Program-made: the position numbers and the translations under genes
The notes under the pieces: model-generated
The model's database searches: none
The model's input: the letters and a program-made list of their open reading frames with translations, nothing else
What the model was told of the DNA's origin: nothing
Assembly (NCBI RefSeq): GCF_009936045.1
Contig: NZ_QWEQ01000003.1
Span: 176,484-240,483, forward strand
Length of the DNA: 64,000 nt
Reading direction: 5' to 3'
Source: Emergencia sp. 1XD21-10
GTDB taxonomy: Bacteria > Bacillota > Clostridia > Peptostreptococcales > Anaerovoracaceae
Shown: positions 9,601 through 16,721 of the stretch, in pieces
How the letters are laid out: every line of letters begins with the position of its first letter
Numbering within the stretch: position 1 is the stretch's first letter

Positions 9601-10711
9601 AGGTTCCTCCGGTGCCACTTGTCCACGCGCGAGCATTAACCACTCCACTATTGAAAATCATAGTTCCCGCAATTTCTGAATGTCCACCACCTATTCCAGC
9701 AGAATTTGGTCCGCCAGTAGCGTTCAGCGTGCCATTTCCATTGACACGAAGGGTTGCAGTCTGCGCAACATGAAGTGCTGCAGCTGACTGACTACCGGAA
9801 ATAGTCAGGGTATTTGTAGCGCCATCTTTCAATGTCAAATTACATGTACTTCCCGGAAGTAAGTTGATTGGAGAATCTTTTTTTGCACTCTCTGTAATCG
9901 TCACACCAGCCAGCGTAATGTTTGCTGTTGTGTTTTCCTTAATCCAAATATTATGGGTAGTTGATGTCCCAGAAATTGTTACTGGTGTATCAGTTTCAAT
10001 CTGAATATAGGCTCCCCATGTAGGATCTGTACCAGTGGTGACACCATTTCCCTCACTAATACCTTTGCCTGTAATGGTTAAACCACCGGCAGTTACTTGA
10101 CCTTCCTGCGTTTCTTCTGCTGCCATCATGATGCTGCCGCCCAGCATTATGGTCGCAGCCAGCGCTTCAGTATCTTCCGCTAATATATACCCTTCTGGTA
10201 AAGAAGCCTGCAAAGTGTGTGTGCCTTTTGTCACGCCATCACCTAACGGGCTAAAGTCCCAGGTAATTTCTAATTCCTCTTCTGTACCGTCTTCCAGTAC
10301 TGCCTTGATGGACTGCGGGAAACATCCCTCCAGCAATTCTGCTGTAAGCGGGTTTTCTTCATCTGCCGCAGTGTCCAGATACCATTTTTCTGTCTTCTTA
10401 TCGTACGCCAGCAATCCGTCATTATCTGCCCACGTCCAGGAAGCAATCACAACCCTTTCTGGGTTCTCCACACTGCCATCCGGAAGTCGTCCGTCACTAC
10501 CTGACTGTACCTCATTCAGAGTATTTTCGCCAACTAAACTGCCAACGTAAGTCGAATCATCTGTAGCATGTTGTTCTGCCTTGCCATCTCTTACGGTAGC
10601 CTCCTCTGCACTGGCTCTAAAAATATCACGAAATCCAGTTGCGTATGCAAGCACTACCATAAAACACAGCAAAACACTAGCTACCTTCTTTACTAATGGT
10701 TTGCCTCTCAT
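6689..10711 (-). CDS. LPxTG-like anchored surface protein with Asp-rich repeats (copy B)
   Basis: A 1340-residue paralogue of the protein at 2221-6324, with the same order: signal peptide, N-terminal domain, Gly/Asn-rich beta-helix-like body, Ig-like modules, 21 repeats of 12 Asp-rich residues, and a PWWIPRTGD sorting signal with a hydrophobic helix and RRKKSCK tail. The start at 10711 has AGGAAGGGAG upstream and matches copy A. Similarity is uneven: around residues 200-260 and in the repeats the DNA is almost identical between copies, while other parts differ widely, which suggests gene conversion. Expression may be switched by a run of nine G in the promoter. Likely a wall-anchored adhesin or polymer-binding protein; the ligand is unknown. 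Confidence 0.85.
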   Translation of the reverse strand: MRGKPLVKKVASVLLCFMVVLAYATGFRDIFRASAEEATVRDGKAEQHATDDSTYVGSLVGENTLNEVQSGSDGRLPDGSVENPERVVIASWTWADNDGLLAYDKKTEKWYLDTAADEENPLTAELLEGCFPQSIKAVLEDGTEEELEITWDFSPLGDGVTKGTHTLQASLPEGYILAEDTEALAATIMLGGSIMMAAEETQEGQVTAGGLTITGKGISEGNGVTTGTDPTWGAYIQIETDTPVTISGTSTTHNIWIKENTTANITLAGVTITESAKKDSPINLLPGSTCNLTLKDGATNTLTISGSQSAAALHVAQTATLRVNGNGTLNATGGPNSAGIGGGHSEIAGTMIFNSGVVNARAWTSGTGGTCAGAGIGAGVVGGSTHIELNGGDINAWGAYHAAGIGAGYGNLDVVPYSEGNSQHGAVKGANRHKFYRKCGDITITNGFIKSTGGTHGGAFGAACVTTAQGCVIRVTGGTLIGKATSADMYAIDGNGGKIYITGGSVHPDGGKGFRMENGVNYAYDAEGGHVFMTTIDLSADLAGNLNAIIDRSGGEVTIGGKPYNYGPPYCMDNGKLYLWVPESAKGERLSIKFSYWDKDGKLQGLDPLFVEEADGNGTSVLKRYVEFEIPVDYIKDLNKFYDGLNFENFDFTKNGGIKASDDRILDENDDITVMTQRYDKENGTPIEKEVSSDKMPADAGIYKFTLISKQYAKPGSAFETSYWGHQATSWATIKRIPSKIDGAEYSIETEEKDGEKVVKSMTFKANIKQGDKYRKTTCKAPDGEMQFYVNGVKVGAPIKNQVSKATSGDIVKNTVLTEDGGYAYREVELVVDFSGTKYPAIPNLDSGKIDVEVKYTGGYNYEESSAVAKIQKDKPDNFPFVNPPIPMIPNGEVDPDDPDSEPDGKKLFPDEIERIEDGTDLLRLHGKVNDSISRKTEKDKTVALDELEALFEKRYVFVGLDGRLLEVDRSEISIVDRDGNPVTEIDLSNPGKYIVTQTVTDKQGNKTTINLTYNVRKPSLIDPDLNKDTNDDGIPDINIDTDDDGLPDINIDTDGDDKPDINIDTDGDGKPDVDIDTDGDGKPDINIDTDDDGKPDIDIDTDGDGKPDINIDTDGDGKPDINIDTNDDGKPDVDIDTDGDGKPDINIDTDGDGKPDIDIDTNGDGKPDINIDTNGDGKPDINIDTNGDGKPDIDIDTNGDGKPDINIDTNGDGKPDINIDTNGDGKPDINIDTDGDGIPDINIDTDGDGIPDLNVDIDGDGIPDINIDTDGDGKPDKNIKTPEEVEDILNENQESDELPWWIPRTGDTENILAWLAVLIASAFGIGGTVYGIRRKKSCK
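6872..7627 (-). repeat. 36-bp coding minisatellite, 21 units
   Basis: Twenty-one in-frame 36-bp units encode the same 12-residue Asp-rich repeat as in copy A. The first three and last several units correspond closely between the genes, while the middle differs in order and number, so expansion happened separately after duplication. Confidence 0.95.
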
Positions 10712-10768
10712 TTGTTCTCCCTTCCTCATACAAAAATACGACAAACGCAGTAAATCCATGTTCTGGCT

Positions 10769-10802
10769 AGATATGCCCTGGAGGCTCTTTCCTCCAATAT
10801 CT
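10769..10802 (-). promoter_or_regulatory. structured 5' leader element of copy B
   Basis: The RNA folds as AGAUAU / AUAUCU enclosing GGAGG / CCUCC with an AAAGAG loop and a one-sided GGGC bulge. Compared with copy A, inner pairs 3 and 5 changed on both sides (U-A to A-U, C-G to G-C), so pairing is kept while sequence changed. Confidence 0.45.
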
Positions 10803-10877
10803 TTTTCTTCCAAGAAAACAGATTTCCTTCATTCGTCCATTCGTGTCTTTTCAACAAAATACTTTTTATCCGATAAA

Positions 10878-10907
10878 ATTATACCCCCCCCCATACATTT
10901 TTGTCAA
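10878..10907 (-). promoter_or_regulatory. sigma-70 type promoter of copy B with G9 spacer tract
   Basis: On the minus strand TTGACA and TATAAT are separated by 18 bases, nine of which are a continuous G run (10884-10892) directly touching the -10 element. Loss or gain of single G would change spacer length. The matching promoter of copy A has the same hexamers and spacer length without the run. Confidence 0.8.
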
Positions 10908-10916
10908 GTCTATTGA

Positions 10917-11099
10917 AGATGTCTTCTATTTATTAAGGAATTGGGATTTAAGCTGAAAAAGATTAAGGAAATCCTGCCAAAACCTGACTTTGATAGAATC
11001 AAGGCTTTCAAAAGATAAAAAGAACTGCTTCTGCTGAAGCGCAATCGGACAGACAGACTTATACAGCTTCTTAGCCGCTTAGAGAAAGGAGAACAATAT
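10917..11099 (+). pseudogene. MerR/TipAL regulator remnant (dimerisation helix, HTH lost)
   Basis: In frame with the gene at 11100 the codons read LLFIKELGFKLKKIKEIL, then DFDRIKAFKR, a TAA at 11016-11018, and KELLLLKRNRTDRLIQLLSRLEKGE. This is the end of a MerR DNA-binding domain plus the coiled-coil dimerisation helix of a TipAL-type activator. The helix-turn-helix is gone (TGA at 10914-10916 closes the frame upstream). The TAA stands where related proteins often have Gln or His. Confidence 0.65.
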
Positions 11100-11609
11100 A
11101 TGAGTTTTAAAGAATTTGACCTGTCCGATTACATCACCGCTTTAGAAGATTTTAAAAATAACAGCACTGATGATGTTATCAAACACTGGGGAAGTATTGA
11201 AAATTTTGATATGTTTATTCAGAAAATCAAAGATGATGAATCCGAATTAGCTAAACTCGCCATTCAACAATTCGGCAGTATTGAAAAGTACGCCGAAGCC
11301 ATGAAACATAATTTAGAGCATTTCTCTGAACTCATGGAAACGCAATTAACGGAGGAAGTAAAAGAAATTGGAAAACAATCTGATATACTGTATGGCATAC
11401 TAACCGCCGACTTGTCAGAAGATGTTTCTTCCCCTAAAATACAATCCATTGTATCCCTCGATAAGCTCTATATCAATGTTCTTATCGACACATATTCAGG
11501 CGATTATATAAAAAGCATGACTGATAGCAAATATGGAAAAGGTGCTTGTGATTATATTGTAAAAGTGTTCCGTTATTACTCAGAGAATAACGCTTTCGAA
11601 AACAATTAG
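11100..11609 (+). CDS. TipAS-like antibiotic-recognition domain protein
   Basis: A 169-residue mostly helical protein matching the C-terminal TipAS domain of MerR-family TipAL regulators, which binds thiopeptide-type drugs. Signs are repeated blocks of the type VIKHWGSIENFDMFIQ and LAIQQFGSIEKYAEAM and the final KYGKGACDYIVKVFRYY. The ATG at 11100 has AAAGGAG eight bases upstream, so the domain can still be made alone although the DNA-binding half upstream is broken. In Streptomyces a stand-alone TipAS is naturally made from an internal start and sequesters drug; whether this one does anything is inference. Confidence 0.65.
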   Translation: MSFKEFDLSDYITALEDFKNNSTDDVIKHWGSIENFDMFIQKIKDDESELAKLAIQQFGSIEKYAEAMKHNLEHFSELMETQLTEEVKEIGKQSDILYGILTADLSEDVSSPKIQSIVSLDKLYINVLIDTYSGDYIKSMTDSKYGKGACDYIVKVFRYYSENNAFENN

Positions 11610-11701
11610 AGGCAACAGGCACTCTCTCTAAAAAATATATCCCGGCAACTAATCATTCTCGCTATGCTGAAAAATAGCTTGCCACACTTTAGAGAGCCTT
11701 A

Positions 11702-11730
11702 GTGACATTTGAATTTTCTTGTGGTATAGT
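11702..11730 (+). promoter_or_regulatory. promoter of the AbrB-like gene (copy 1)
   Basis: GTGACA and TATAGT with a 17-base spacer. The whole region from about 11650 is repeated before the second copy near 23006-23117 with few changes, so this is a conserved control region. Confidence 0.6.
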
Positions 11731-11765
11731 GGACTTCCGCTTTCAAAAGAAGGAGTTGATTCTAT

Positions 11766-12251
11766 ATGCCACAGATGAACAAAGGCGGTAAATTTATTTT
11801 CGGAAAATCACTGATACGAAATGATTTGACAATCCATCTGCCAGCCCAGGCTCTTACAGAGTACAACGCCACAGTAGAGGAAAAAGTCTATCTTTTTACT
11901 GGAAGCAAAGTCACTGGCGGCTTTTGTGTAACAAGAAAAGAATTGTTAGAACCGTCAAAATTAAGACACATTCTTACTGATAATCCGGCTTTACAAAGTT
12001 ATCAGACCGCAGAGGGCGAATTTATCAAATACAAAGGGCGGTCATACTGTTGGGTAAATATTTCAGAGAATGGTATCATTCAGCTTAATCAGCAAATATT
12101 GGACTTCCTTAATCTAAAGATTGGAATGGAACTATTGTCTATCCGAAGCAGTGATATAGCTTTTACAATGGATGCAACCGGTCCTTTGTTGGATAGAGCC
12201 GACAATTATGAGGGCGAAAGTCCTCTAAACAACAATTGCCTGTATTGTTAA
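11766..12251 (+). CDS. AbrB/SpoVT-like small protein, copy 1
   Basis: A 161-residue protein about 90% identical to the one at 23118-23585. The C-terminal half has the pattern of a swapped-hairpin AbrB fold (IIQLNQQILDFLNLKIGMEL, LSIRSSDIAFTM, GPLLDRA): the usual I-x-L-P-x-x-I-x-x-x-L-G-I-x-x-G-D-x-L...IR-G-S plan with changes. The N-terminal half (GGKFIFGKSLI) is not recognised. AAGGAG stands about 8 bases before the ATG. The copies differ at the C-terminus, where this one ends in an added NNNCLYC. Probably a DNA-binding accessory protein of the mobile elements; function not proven. Confidence 0.6.
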   Translation: MPQMNKGGKFIFGKSLIRNDLTIHLPAQALTEYNATVEEKVYLFTGSKVTGGFCVTRKELLEPSKLRHILTDNPALQSYQTAEGEFIKYKGRSYCWVNISENGIIQLNQQILDFLNLKIGMELLSIRSSDIAFTMDATGPLLDRADNYEGESPLNNNCLYC

Positions 12252-12445
12252 ATCATCTCTAAAGTTCTTTTATATAGTGGGTCTAATTCACAACCACTAC
12301 TTCCACATTTTTCGCTTGCCTGTTTAATTGCTGATATTAAAGTATCTTTATGAGCTTTTCCATCTAACCATTGTTGTGCGAGAATAGATATTAAATCCCA
12401 ACCAGATATAACAAACTTCTCCACAATAGATTTTAATTCTTCCAT
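12248..12445 (-). CDS. small hypothetical protein
   Basis: A 65-residue helical protein (LKSIVEKFVISGWDLISILAQQWLDG ... GSSGCELDPLYKRT), convergent with and overlapping the previous gene by four bases. A weak GGAAG site lies upstream. No family recognised. Its last residues resemble small cargo proteins of integrative elements, but that is only an impression. Confidence 0.4.
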   Translation of the reverse strand: MEELKSIVEKFVISGWDLISILAQQWLDGKAHKDTLISAIKQASEKCGSSGCELDPLYKRTLEMI

Positions 12446-12484
12446 AATATTACTTCCAAATTAGCAAATATCGTTTTGTTGTTT

Positions 12485-12934
12485 TTATAATTTTTCTATT
12501 TCCTTCAACGCTTTCTGAATGTCCTTACAAACCAATGATTGCATACTATCGTCATAAATAGATATATTTGCCTTATTAAGTGCAAAAAGTATGTCGTTCC
12601 TCAATTCTGGCTTATATTTTGCAATAATAGGCAACAATTTAATACATTGTCGCGCTGTAATGGGTTTAACATCTGTTATGTGTTTCAAATATTCATCAAT
12701 GATTTCATCAATTTTATACTCTTTATCCCATTTTGCATTATAAGCAAGTAGTGTAAGCCCCCGTGTGCGAATATAAGAATTGTCACTCTCAAGCATATCA
12801 CTTAACCTATCTATAAAAGGATAAACGCAATCCGTTTCTTCACTTTTTCTTTGTAATTCTTGTAGTGCCTTGTAAGCAACATTATTATTCTTATCAAACA
12901 ATAATTCAAAGATTTCCGCTATATTGACTAGCAT
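12485..12934 (-). CDS. HEAT-repeat protein
   Basis: A 149-residue all-helical protein with HEAT-like repeats: AYKALQELQRKS, YIRTRGLTLLAYNAKWD, RQCIKLLPIIAKYKPELRNDILFALNKA. Related small proteins in Clostridia are often labelled SufBD-like without evidence. The start at 12934 is chosen because GGAGG lies immediately upstream; a GTG five codons earlier would sit inside that site. It is followed at short distance by two other DUF genes on the same strand, so all three may be one cargo operon. Function unknown, probably protein binding. Confidence 0.65.
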   Translation of the reverse strand: MLVNIAEIFELLFDKNNNVAYKALQELQRKSEETDCVYPFIDRLSDMLESDNSYIRTRGLTLLAYNAKWDKEYKIDEIIDEYLKHITDVKPITARQCIKLLPIIAKYKPELRNDILFALNKANISIYDDSMQSLVCKDIQKALKEIEKL

Positions 12935-12970
12935 AAAATCCTCCTTCACAAGTGAGAATTCAAAAAATAA

Positions 12971-13510
12971 TTACATACCGACCATTTTTTTAACAGTGTT
13001 TGCCGTCCTTATTGTTAGTTTATTACTGATATTGGCATTTGCTGTCTTAGACCACCAATTTGTTTTTTGATAATCTTTCCTGCTGAAAGACCAGAATATT
13101 GCTTCATTATAATCTTTAATCCTTTCTAATTCCTCTTTAGGCTCTCCAATCTCACAATATACCTCTGCGAATGTAGCGGGTGGCATAATAAAAATTAAAT
13201 TGTCATAGATTTCCTTATTTTCGTTTCCCCACCAGTCAGGCGCATTGTGCAAGATGTCATCAAGTTCTTCTCTTAATATGACAAAAACAGGAATATCCAA
13301 GGTGAATTGTTTTTTTATCATTATCTCAATCTGTTTCGTGAACTTCTCTGTGTCACCTTTCTCACTCGAAAAAGCCACATTACCGCTGTTCAAATATGTC
13401 CTAACCTCTCCAAACTCAAGTTTTTCAAACTCTTTCTTTAATTCGGCCATCGATACTTTATTTTTGCCACTTATATTGATACCTCGCAGAAATGCAATAT
13501 ATCTTTTCAT
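12971..13510 (-). CDS. DUF1697 family protein
   Basis: A 179-residue protein with clear DUF1697 signatures: YIAFLRGINISGKNKVSMAELK at the start, TYLNSGNVAFSS, then the C-terminal NWWSKTANANISNKLTIRTANTVKKM with the conserved TxRNxxTxxK-like ending. The start at 13510 fits the family N-terminus (M-x-x-Y-x-A-F-L-R-G-I-N). Biochemical function of DUF1697 is unknown. It lies between HEAT and DUF3788 genes in the decayed outer mobile element. Confidence 0.8.
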   Translation of the reverse strand: MKRYIAFLRGINISGKNKVSMAELKKEFEKLEFGEVRTYLNSGNVAFSSEKGDTEKFTKQIEIMIKKQFTLDIPVFVILREELDDILHNAPDWWGNENKEIYDNLIFIMPPATFAEVYCEIGEPKEELERIKDYNEAIFWSFSRKDYQKTNWWSKTANANISNKLTIRTANTVKKMVGM

Positions 13511-13559
13511 ATTCGCTAACACCCTTTCAAATTCCAAGTTATCTGATTCAACGGTAACT

Positions 13560-13973
13560 TTACTTTCTGTTTGGTTTTCTTTTAATTCTCAACAGTTTAA
13601 TGAAGTCATTAAACAAAGATGTATCCACTGGTTCAAACATTATCCATTTTCCATCATGGTAAGTTTGAGCTTCGTCATATATTTTTTGAACTACCTCTCC
13701 GTAATTTTCTCTATCTGTTTCAAATTTTAACCGTTCGTCTTTCCCTAAGATAATCATAAAACCCATACAGTTTTCTCTTGCATATAATGCACACAATGTT
13801 TTACCACCCCGACGATATTTATATTCATATTTCCATGCTTTACCACCCTTATTCCACAAACAATCCATATCATATTTTTCATCAATTAAAGCACATAACT
13901 TATTCCATACATCATATAGGGATTTTCCAACTAAAGCTGTCATTTCTTCTTCATTTGGTATCGTATCAAGCAT
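13560..13973 (-). CDS. DUF3788 family protein
   Basis: A 137-residue protein with the typical DUF3788 pattern: IDEKYDMDCLWNKGGKAWKYEYKYRRGGKTLCALY, then FMIILGKDER and a final WIMFEPVDTSLFNDFIKLLRIKRKP. AGGAGGG lies just before the ATG. The family is related to YdhG-like and is common as cargo in mobile elements of Firmicutes; activity unknown. A truncated relative is present at 1888-2025. Confidence 0.8.
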   Translation of the reverse strand: MLDTIPNEEEMTALVGKSLYDVWNKLCALIDEKYDMDCLWNKGGKAWKYEYKYRRGGKTLCALYARENCMGFMIILGKDERLKFETDRENYGEVVQKIYDEAQTYHDGKWIMFEPVDTSLFNDFIKLLRIKRKPNRK

Positions 13974-14119
13974 TTTAGCCCTCCTAATATAGCTCCTAAT
14001 TTCTTTTTCTAAGTATACATGAAATTATAAGGTTTTTCAATTCCTCGAACTGCTTTTTCTTAAGAGCGACACTTCCACATACCGCAGAAATGCCACTCAC
14101 CGCTTATGAATAGATTATC

Positions 14120-14263
14120 TCACTCTCCACAATTTCCCGCAATCGTGATAAATCCTTGCTCTTTCAACTCGTCATTTAATTTCTTGATGAGCTTATATGC
14201 GTAAGGATTTAATACAGAAAGCTCCTGCACCACCTCATCCCCACGAATAAAAAGAGTGAAACA
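14120..14263 (-). pseudogene. excisionase remnant of the outer element
   Basis: The minus-strand frame reads DEVVQELSVLNPYAYKLIKKLNDELKEQGFITIAGN and stops at TGA. It aligns to the complete excisionase at 22091-22285 (VSTGYAYKIIRGLNEELKAKGYRTICGKV) but lacks both ends: a TAA precedes it at 14264-14266 and the KYFEEKFYG tail is gone. It lies next to a broken repressor, repeating the gene order of the inner element. Confidence 0.65.
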
Positions 14264-14265
14264 TT

Positions 14266-14796
14266 ATGGCGATTGGCGAAAGAATACATTTTTTCCGCAT
14301 CATGCGGGGCATGACACAGAAATAGCTTGGTATGCTTGTCGGGTTTCCCGAACGGAGCGCAGACGTGCGTCTGGCACAGTACGAAACTGGCTCACGCAAG
14401 CCAAAGGCTGATTTGACGGCTGCACTGGCACAGGCTCTTGACGTTGCGCCGCAGGCTCTGGACATACCCGACATTGACAGCTACATCGGGCTTATGCACA
14501 CCTTATTTACCCTTGAGGACATTTACGGTCTTACCGTCAGTGAATCAGACGGTGAAATCTGCTTAAAAGTCAGCAAAGACAAAAATAAGGATGCCGCCGA
14601 GTTACTACAAATGCTCTGCGCTTGGAAAGAACAGGCAGACAAACTCTCTTTCGAGGAAATCAGCAGGGAAGATTACGACCAGTGGCGGTACAATTATCCA
14701 AAGTTTGACACCACGCAGCATTGGGCGAAAGTCCCCTCTAAGGAATTGAGCGATTCCCTAGTCGAAGTATTCAGGGACAAACTTAAAACCGATTGA
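14266..14796 (+). pseudogene. XRE-family repressor broken by amber codon
   Basis: From ATG 14266 the frame reads an HTH_XRE start (MAIGERIHFFRIMRGMTQK), TAG at 14323-14325 (codon 20), then LGMLVGFPERSADVRLAQYETG, SRKPKADL and about 130 further residues rich in acidic helices. Family members usually have Gln at the stop position (TQKQLG), so a CAG to TAG change is likely. Without readthrough the recognition helix is lost. It sits divergent to the excisionase remnant, as the repressor at 22460-23005 sits beside the intact excisionase. Confidence 0.75.
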
Positions 14797-14808
14797 CAAA
14801 CACGACAA

Positions 14809-14852
14809 AAACGCCTTTAGCCATGAGTTCTTACCCACAGCTAAGGGCGTTT
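14809..14852 (+). terminator. hairpin after the broken repressor
   Basis: Thirteen-base arms AAACGCCTTTAGC / GCTAAGGGCGTTT with one G-T pair and an 18-base loop, 13 bases past the stop codon. No long T run follows, so termination efficiency is uncertain. Confidence 0.5.
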
Positions 14853-15158
14853 CTAATATGGATTTATTTCAGCCGTCCAAACCTCTTGCAAATCATTCTC
14901 CCACCAACAAACCACCTGACAGTAAGAATAATCGCACCCAAACGACTGTTATCAATTTGTTATCAAAAGACCTTTCCAAAGCCCGCAAACCCGCATAAAC
15001 ACTGGATTCACTAAACATTTTTGTTTATTCGAACTCCCTATAACCATAACATAATTGTTAAATATTTGATGCTCTTTAAGGTTTTTCATAGCCATAATAT
15101 ACACATTTTACGCCATATTTACAGTTTCAGACCAAATAGGTATCATACGGGTATCACA
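14853..15158. other. element junction region without convincing genes
   Basis: Contains the 12-base putative attachment site at 15025-15036. A 46-codon frame from ATG 14858 has no good ribosome binding site and low-complexity content, and is not called. AT-rich sequence follows up to the membrane protein gene end. Confidence 0.4.
15025..15036. repeat. putative att site, left end of inner element
   Basis: TTATTCGAACTC is an exact 12-base copy of the last codons and stop of guaA (23753-23764; GAG TTC GAA TAA on the minus strand). The 3' end of guaA is a known integration site for tyrosine-recombinase elements. Confidence 0.55.
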
Positions 15159-15773
15159 TTATCTTTTCTTTTTACTACTCTTTACCACAATAATTATTAC
15201 TGCAATAATTTGCAAAAGTGGTACTCCAATATAGTTAACCATCGGAGAAATTATAACTGGAACCATTGAGAAAGCCCAACCGATTATCCCAGACATTATT
15301 AATAACAAAACAAATGCTATTAGCTTATCACTTCTCTTTTTAAACGTATTCATAAAAGGCACACAGACAGTAATTAATAATAACCAAAATGCACCCGAAA
15401 GAAATTTTAATGCTCTATTTCCTTCTCCATTTCCCATTGAAGTTATATAATTCATCTGAATAATAAATTTATTCATTAACGAATTTATAGAACGTTCACC
15501 CTGCTGCTCCATTTCTTGTAAAATTCTTTGATATTCATCTATATATGCTTGGTTACTATTTATTTTTTCCTCATCTAATGCCATTACCTTTTCAAGCACA
15601 TTTATTCTTTTTTCCATCCTGGAAAAATAAAAGAAATTAGAATCTATATATGGAATAATAAGAACAGTAATAAATAAAACAATCACTATAAAAAGCCATA
15701 ACCTTGGTCTTCTATAATTTCGTTTAAATAATTCAACTAATTCTTCTATGATTTTTCCAATTGCATCTCCCAT
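15159..15773 (-). CDS. membrane protein with coiled coil, function unknown
   Basis: A 204-residue protein with a basic N-terminus, one membrane helix (about 25-43), a soluble coiled-coil (about 50-100, RMEKRINVLEKVMALDEEKINSN ... RILQEMEQQGERS), then three helices (about 123-141, 150-172, 176-196) and a KKKR tail. No family recognised. It is the terminal cargo gene of the inner element, beside its left attachment site. Membrane proteins in this position are often immunity or exclusion functions, but nothing here proves that. Confidence 0.6.
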   Translation of the reverse strand: MGDAIGKIIEELVELFKRNYRRPRLWLFIVIVLFITVLIIPYIDSNFFYFSRMEKRINVLEKVMALDEEKINSNQAYIDEYQRILQEMEQQGERSINSLMNKFIIQMNYITSMGNGEGNRALKFLSGAFWLLLITVCVPFMNTFKKRSDKLIAFVLLLIMSGIIGWAFSMVPVIISPMVNYIGVPLLQIIAVIIIVVKSSKKKR

Positions 15774-15842
15774 TATAATTACATCCTTATAAAAAAAGTT
15801 TGCCTATGAATCATGGCGCACGATACCCTAATCGCTTTACTT

Positions 15843-15862
15843 ACATGGTTCTAAGACCATGT
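15843..15862. repeat. palindrome, left of a matched pair
   Basis: ACATGGTTCTAAGACCATGT has 7-base perfect arms. A close match in the same TTACTTACATGG-type context lies at 16722-16741, so the two enclose the yjdF region. Could be ends of a small cargo module or protein sites. Confidence 0.5.
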
Positions 15863-16059
15863 TTTACATCACAAATAACGCGTTGATAGTAGTATTCCGC
15901 ATTAATATCATCTTTCCAATGCCACCACCTCTAATACTCTAACAAACTTGAAACATATAGATTTAGAAAATCAAATTATCTGTCCTGCTTCCATTTCACT
16001 AATCTTGAGAGCCATTTTCACTTATTCTCCTCCCATTTTTTATAGCGGCAAGAGAGGAG

Positions 16060-16476
16060 TTACCTCCCCCTATGCTTTTCTTTCCTTTTTTGCTGTTTCA
16101 GTTCAAACTGCCGCTGTCTTTCTGCCTCACGTTGTTCCCGGCTCACATTTTTGCGTTCAGTTTTCAACTGCTCCTGCTGTAATTTCAAAGCCTGTTGCGA
16201 TTTTGTTCCTATCCCGGTATTCTGTATCTGTTTTCGTACTTCACGCTGTACCCGTTTAGGATTGCGACCTGTTTCTTTTACATCAGTTGCCACAGCCGGA
16301 CTAAATCGCAGCCGATAGTAATTTTTCAGAACGAAATCATATATTTCATAGTCTTTGGGTTCTGCACCAAATGTAACCTTACATACAGATAATTTACCCT
16401 CTGATATTCGTTCAAAAATACCTATCCAAAATGGTTCCTCAAAAAATACTGTCAGTCTGCCCGATACTTTGTCCAT
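16060..16476 (-). CDS. yjdF: YjdF family protein
   Basis: A 138-residue protein with all YjdF features: N-terminal strand region (GRLTVFFEEPFWIGIFER, VTFGAEPKDYEIYDFVL), then NPKRVQREVRKQI and the very basic, Gln/Glu/Lys-rich helical tail ending EKHRGR. In Firmicutes the yjdF gene is controlled by a riboswitch that senses azaaromatic compounds and is thought to help cope with them, though the biochemical role of the protein is not established. Here AAGGAGG precedes the ATG and a matching riboswitch lies upstream. Its presence as cargo of a mobile element suggests a transferable toxic-compound response. Confidence 0.85.
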   Translation of the reverse strand: MDKVSGRLTVFFEEPFWIGIFERISEGKLSVCKVTFGAEPKDYEIYDFVLKNYYRLRFSPAVATDVKETGRNPKRVQREVRKQIQNTGIGTKSQQALKLQQEQLKTERKNVSREQREAERQRQFELKQQKRKEKHRGR

Positions 16477-16514
16477 GACAATTCCTCCTTAAAATGATTG
16501 TAATGAACAAAGAA

Positions 16515-16606
16515 CGGACGACCCTAAGGAGGGAGGGCTACTTACACCAAATCGGTGCGACTGGACTACCTACCAGTTCTGCAAGATTACCTTGCGTTGT
16601 GTTTTT
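16515..16606 (-). promoter_or_regulatory. yjdF (azaaromatic-responsive) riboswitch
   Basis: On the minus strand the leader holds ACAACGCAAGGTAA, then GGTAGGTAGTCC, a CACCGATTTGGTG hairpin, GTAAGTAGC and a pyrimidine-rich CCCTCCCTCC that could pair with purine-rich downstream sequence. These are the conserved blocks I know from the yjdF motif RNA, and the gene directly downstream is yjdF. It ends about 40 bases before the start codon, compatible with translational control. Exact ends are approximate. Confidence 0.8.
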
Positions 16607-16627
16607 TATCTTTGCCCCTATATATTA

Positions 16628-16662
16628 CCACATAACCGCTTATTTTATAAGCAAAAATGTGG
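16628..16662. repeat. nested perfect palindrome upstream of the riboswitch
   Basis: CCACAT...ATGTGG encloses GCTTAT TTT ATAAGC, with 4-base unpaired stretches between the two stem levels. It lies at the promoter expected for yjdF (extended -10 TGGTAATAT on the minus strand begins in its left arm), so it may be an operator. Confidence 0.5.
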
Positions 16663-16721
16663 CAATTCGCTTAATAGTGTGAACTGCCACATTATCACAT
16701 TTTCCTTATCCGAATTAACTT

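Noticed and set aside
14858..14998. 46-codon ORF before the left att site
   Set aside because: No ribosome site, low-complexity content and no recognised family.
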